This document shows positions 22,351 to 24,625 of a DNA stretch of 24,625 nt, one piece after another. Source of the stretch: DATNBT01 sp964579765. GTDB taxonomy: Bacteria > Acidobacteriota > Vicinamibacteria > Vicinamibacterales > CAVVIG01. The position numbers and the translations under genes were made by a program. Positions within the stretch are counted from its first letter, which is position 1. The number at the start of each line of letters is the position of its first letter. The notes beneath the pieces were generated by a model, which was not told the DNA's origin, ran no database searches, and saw only the letters and a program-made list of their open reading frames with translations. The stretch lies in NCBI GenBank assembly GCA_964579765.1, contig CAZOIK010000013.1, positions 1-24,625 on the forward strand. Reading direction: 5' to 3'.

Positions 22351-23541
22351 TCAGCGCCCGAACGCGTACTCGAGACCGACAAACGGGGTCACCGGCGCCA
22401 CGAGGCCTCCCGACGTCAGCGGCAGGCTCACGTTCGCGGCCAGGACCCACGTGCTCGACACGTTCCACTTCACCCCGGGCACGAACGTCACGAGGTTCAG
22501 CATCGACGTGTCGGGCGACAGCCGGATGGCGTCCACGCCGGCGATGGCCGGATTTGGCGCCGACACCGGCAGGATGTGTCCCGGCGTGTCGATCGTGCGC
22601 CCCAGCAGTTCGCCGAGGACGGTCGTCCTCGGCGTCGCGGCCACCTCGACGGCCGCGTTGTAGGTGAACTCGGTCGCGAGCCCGCCGACGCTGAAGCCGG
22701 TGTTGGCGTGCGCGGCCAGGACGCCGCGCGGGGCCGATCCGATGAGCGACCGCTTCACCGACGCGGAGCCGGCGCCGAGCAGATCCTCCTCGCGTCCCGT
22801 CGGCAGCCGTACGTCCACCGCCGTCGCGAGGCCGTTGTCGCCGCCGTGCAGCATGTACTTCGCGCGGGCGACGATGTCCGCGAGGCCGACCGCCTGAGCG
22901 CTCGCCGTCGCCTGCGTGAACTGCTGGCCCCGGTAGGTGTCGATGCGCGATCCCTCGATCGACAGGCGCTCGAACGGCACCGCGAACCCGAGCTCGAGCC
23001 GATCGGTGACGCCGACGTCGCCGTACACCGTGGCGACGCTCGCGTCGATGCCGAGCGTCAGACGATCGACGTCGAACGGCGCGGCCTCGTCCGTGAACTG
23101 GTTCGCCGTCGTCACGAACGAGCCGTCGCGGAGATCGCGGCCGTCGAGCGACGTGAAATGGAACTGCTGGAACGTCACGCCGAACGACGACTGGCCGCGG
23201 CCCGCCGTCTGTGCGCGCTCGACGAAGAGCGGGCCGAACGTGTCGGTCGTCCGCTCGACGGTGCCGAGCTCGGGGTTCAGGCGGTACGAGAACGCGCTCG
23301 ACGAGGTCGGCACCGGCAGCGTCGCGAGGTTCGCGAGCAGCGCGCGCGAAATGGTGTCGGTTGTGGCCTGCGCGGCCGCGCGATCCCGCGCGACGCTGCC
23401 GGTCTCGACCGACTGGTTCGTCAGCAGAAACGTCAGGACGTCGGTCACCGTCTGCGCTCGCGCGGTCGCGGCGGCGCCGAGCATGCACACGCCGCACGCG
23501 AACGCGATCAGGCGCGTCGCGCGCTCAGTGGCCACGGCCAT
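22351..23541 (-). CDS. Outer-membrane beta-barrel-like transporter protein
   Basis: Protein of 396 residues with a signal peptide (about 1-29, ending ATARAQ) and alternating beta-strands to the C-terminus PFVGLEYAFGR. Strand-rich parts are QSSFGVTFQQFHFTSLDGRDL, RLTLGIDASVATVYGDVGVTDRLELGFAVPFERLSIEG, VARAKYMLHGGDNGLATAVDVRLPTGREEDLLGAGSASVK and VPGVKWNVSSTWVLAANVSLPL. The pattern 'D(V/L)GVTDRLELGFAVPF ... DVRLPTGREEDLLG' is shared with proteins annotated as outer-membrane transporters or MetA-pathway phenol-degradation-like proteins; the true role is unknown. It overlaps the end of the BACON lipoprotein gene by 17 bases and is probably translated from the same transcript. Confidence 0.82.
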   Translation of the reverse strand: MAVATERATRLIAFACGVCMLGAAATARAQTVTDVLTFLLTNQSVETGSVARDRAAAQATTDTISRALLANLATLPVPTSSSAFSYRLNPELGTVERTTDTFGPLFVERAQTAGRGQSSFGVTFQQFHFTSLDGRDLRDGSFVTTANQFTDEAAPFDVDRLTLGIDASVATVYGDVGVTDRLELGFAVPFERLSIEGSRIDTYRGQQFTQATASAQAVGLADIVARAKYMLHGGDNGLATAVDVRLPTGREEDLLGAGSASVKRSLIGSAPRGVLAAHANTGFSVGGLATEFTYNAAVEVAATPRTTVLGELLGRTIDTPGHILPVSAPNPAIAGVDAIRLSPDTSMLNLVTFVPGVKWNVSSTWVLAANVSLPLTSGGLVAPVTPFVGLEYAFGR

Positions 23542-24295
23542 GAGGCGGCTTTTGCGGCGGCGGCTGCGGCGTCGGTATCGGCACGGGCAGCGGTGATGGC
23601 GCAGGCGACGGAGAGGGTGACGGAGACGGCGCGGGCGTCGGGGTGGGCGCTGGCGCAGGAGCCGGAGGCGGCGCTGGCGCCGCCTGCTGCGTCACGACGT
23701 AAGGCTGACCGCCGACCAGTGCGTGGCCGACGCGCTGTCCACCCGGGTTGGCCGCGACGGTGAATCCGATTGTCGCGCTGGCGTTGCCGTTGGCGCCGCT
23801 CGCGACGACGAGCCATCCGCTGTCGCTCGACGTGGACCATCCGCAGCCGGTCAACGTCGTCAGGGCGACGGACAACGATCCGCCCTGGTAGCCGATCGCA
23901 TCGCTGTTACGGTTGAGCGTGTACCGGCACGGCGCCGCCGCTTCGCTGAGCTGAACCGTTTGTCCTTCGACGGCGATCGCGGCACTCCGCGTCTGCGGAA
24001 CGGAATTCGGCGCCACGGAATAGGAAACCGACGCGCCACCCTGTCCGCTGGTGCTCGCGAGCGCGATCCAGTTCGCCGACGACGCCGCCGACCAGGAGCA
24101 CTCGCGATTGGTGGCAATCGACAGCGAGCCCGATCCACCCGTCTCCGAGAAAGACGACGGCGCGCTGCTGATTTGAAACTGGCACTTCGTCGAACTCGGC
24201 GCCGAGACGCTGGCGGACGTCTGGGTGGACGTGCACGCGGCGCCGCACGTCGCCAGCGCGATGGCGAGGGCGGGGCAAACACGTCGAGAGCGCAT
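23525..24295 (-). CDS. Exported BACON-repeat protein, probable lipoprotein, with Ser/Pro tail
   Basis: Protein of 256 residues. The N-terminus MRSRRVCPALAIALATCGAAC is a short export signal with a lipobox-like end; C17 or C21 could carry lipid, though neither fits the consensus fully. Two BACON-type Ig-like repeats follow (about 38-120 and 122-204), each with a Cys near its start and one in an ECSWSA or GCGWSTSS strand, then ANWIAL or SGWLVV, and a strand ending in V-x-L or V-x-Q. BACON domains are thought to bind carbohydrate or mucin or to act as spacers. The tail (about 206-256) is a Pro/Ala then Ser-Pro repeat ending in KPPHGRGH, likely an extended wall- or surface-spanning stretch. Its 3' end overlaps the outer-membrane protein gene. 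Confidence 0.82.
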   Translation of the reverse strand: MRSRRVCPALAIALATCGAACTSTQTSASVSAPSSTKCQFQISSAPSSFSETGGSGSLSIATNRECSWSAASSANWIALASTSGQGGASVSYSVAPNSVPQTRSAAIAVEGQTVQLSEAAAPCRYTLNRNSDAIGYQGGSLSVALTTLTGCGWSTSSDSGWLVVASGANGNASATIGFTVAANPGGQRVGHALVGGQPYVVTQQAAPAPPPAPAPAPTPTPAPSPSPSPSPAPSPLPVPIPTPQPPPQKPPHGRGH

Positions 24296-24347
24296 GGCCG
24301 GACGCGCATCGTCGATGCACGCGGCTTGCCAGTAACAACTTGGTAGT

Positions 24348-24625
24348 TCAGGTGGAAAACAGATCGAGTTGCCCGCCGCGCGGGCGCGCCGAGCGCCGTC
24401 GATCGTCGAAGACCGTCCGTCCGCCGAGCGACGGCGAGATCGCGCGTTCGTACGCGAGCGCGCGATCGAGGTCGGCCTCCGGCGAGAGACGCGCTTCGAC
24501 CGCGCGGACGAAGCGATCGAGCCGGCGCAGGCCGTCCGCCTTGTCGGCGTCGCCGACCGTCGCCGCGTCGAGGCTGCGGCGCAGCACCGCCATCGACTCG
24601 TCGTACGTCCGGAGCGGAACCGGAA
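24348..24625 (-). CDS. C-terminal part of a gene cut by the window edge, possibly DUF763
   Basis: The frame is open to the right edge, so only the last 92 or so residues are seen. They read VPLRTYDESMAVLRRSLDAA, then KADGLRRLDRFVRAVEARL and a tail ending in QLDLFST. The part is alpha-helical and charged. The VPxxTYDxSxxVLxxxL...K..GLRRLD pattern reminds me of the C-terminal end of DUF763 proteins, but this is from memory and weak. An internal ATG at 24593 is probably not the start, because the frame continues upstream with equally protein-like sequence. Confidence 0.6.
   Translation of the reverse strand, partial: PVPLRTYDESMAVLRRSLDAATVGDADKADGLRRLDRFVRAVEARLSPEADLDRALAYERAISPSLGGRTVFDDRRRSARPRGGQLDLFST

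Noticed and set aside
23560..23690. Low-complexity repeat as a possible phase-variable tract
   Set aside because: The DNA encodes the in-frame Ser/Pro/Ala tail of the BACON protein with mixed codons; there is no pure short unit long enough for slippage.

Overview
The window is high-GC bacterial chromosome. It carries protein families that are expanded in Acidobacteriota, most likely Vicinamibacteria: a TIGR03435 protein, small secreted 'GTWTLD' proteins, a protein with a 'PWGDPxLxGVYT' motif, a DUF5658-like membrane protein, a TonB receptor/YfiR/hybrid kinase group, and GC-rich hairpin repeats between genes. This assignment is an inference from protein families; the window has no rRNA or other phylogenetic marker. 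I see no tRNA, rRNA, CRISPR array, insertion sequence or phage gene. Coding density is high and no gene-free stretch exceeds about 140 bases.

Layout from left to right. (1) 41-3538, minus strand: a run of NIPSNAP-like secreted protein, DUF389 membrane protein, CPA2-type cation/proton antiporter, and a small Cys-rich exported protein whose frame is broken. (2) 3621-5035: a PPK2 polyphosphate kinase converges on a HemG-like flavodoxin, and the two genes share one CTAG as their stop codons. (3) 5090-5677, minus: an unrecognised exported protein. (4) 5813-10598, plus: four tightly packed genes for a monoheme cytochrome c, a membrane-anchored NapC/ImcH-like hexaheme cytochrome, a periplasmic decaheme cytochrome of the DmsE/MtrA type, and an MtrB/PioB-type outer-membrane beta-barrel. 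Together they form a plausible route for electrons from the quinone pool across both membranes, and this is the most interesting system in the window. (5) 10684-15499, minus: TonB-dependent receptor, YfiR-like periplasmic protein, hybrid histidine kinase with a receiver domain, and a DUF5658-like membrane protein. The first three genes overlap one another and look like a cell-surface-to-cytoplasm sensing module. (6) 15585-18485: a phytoene-dehydrogenase-like FAD oxidoreductase diverges from a lipase-maturation-factor-family membrane protein, with a double-hairpin repeat between them. (7) 18552-21252: three exported proteins of mostly unknown function. (8) 21310-22341, plus: a protein with a TPR-like start, a membrane segment, a Pro-rich linker and an NTF2-like domain. 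(9) 22351-24295, minus: an outer-membrane beta-barrel-like protein and an overlapping upstream gene for a BACON-repeat lipoprotein. (10) 24348 to the right edge, minus: the C-terminal end of a gene cut by the window.

Two cross-cutting signals are not explained by gene content. First, a family of GC-rich hairpins with a CTGAA-type loop and a CTAC tail sits at several gene borders. One copy supplies a stop codon and another lies within a segment flanked by a 17-base near-perfect direct repeat. Second, three genes have a TANNNT hexamer only 6-7 bases before the start codon and no visible Shine-Dalgarno sequence, which is the geometry expected for leaderless transcripts.
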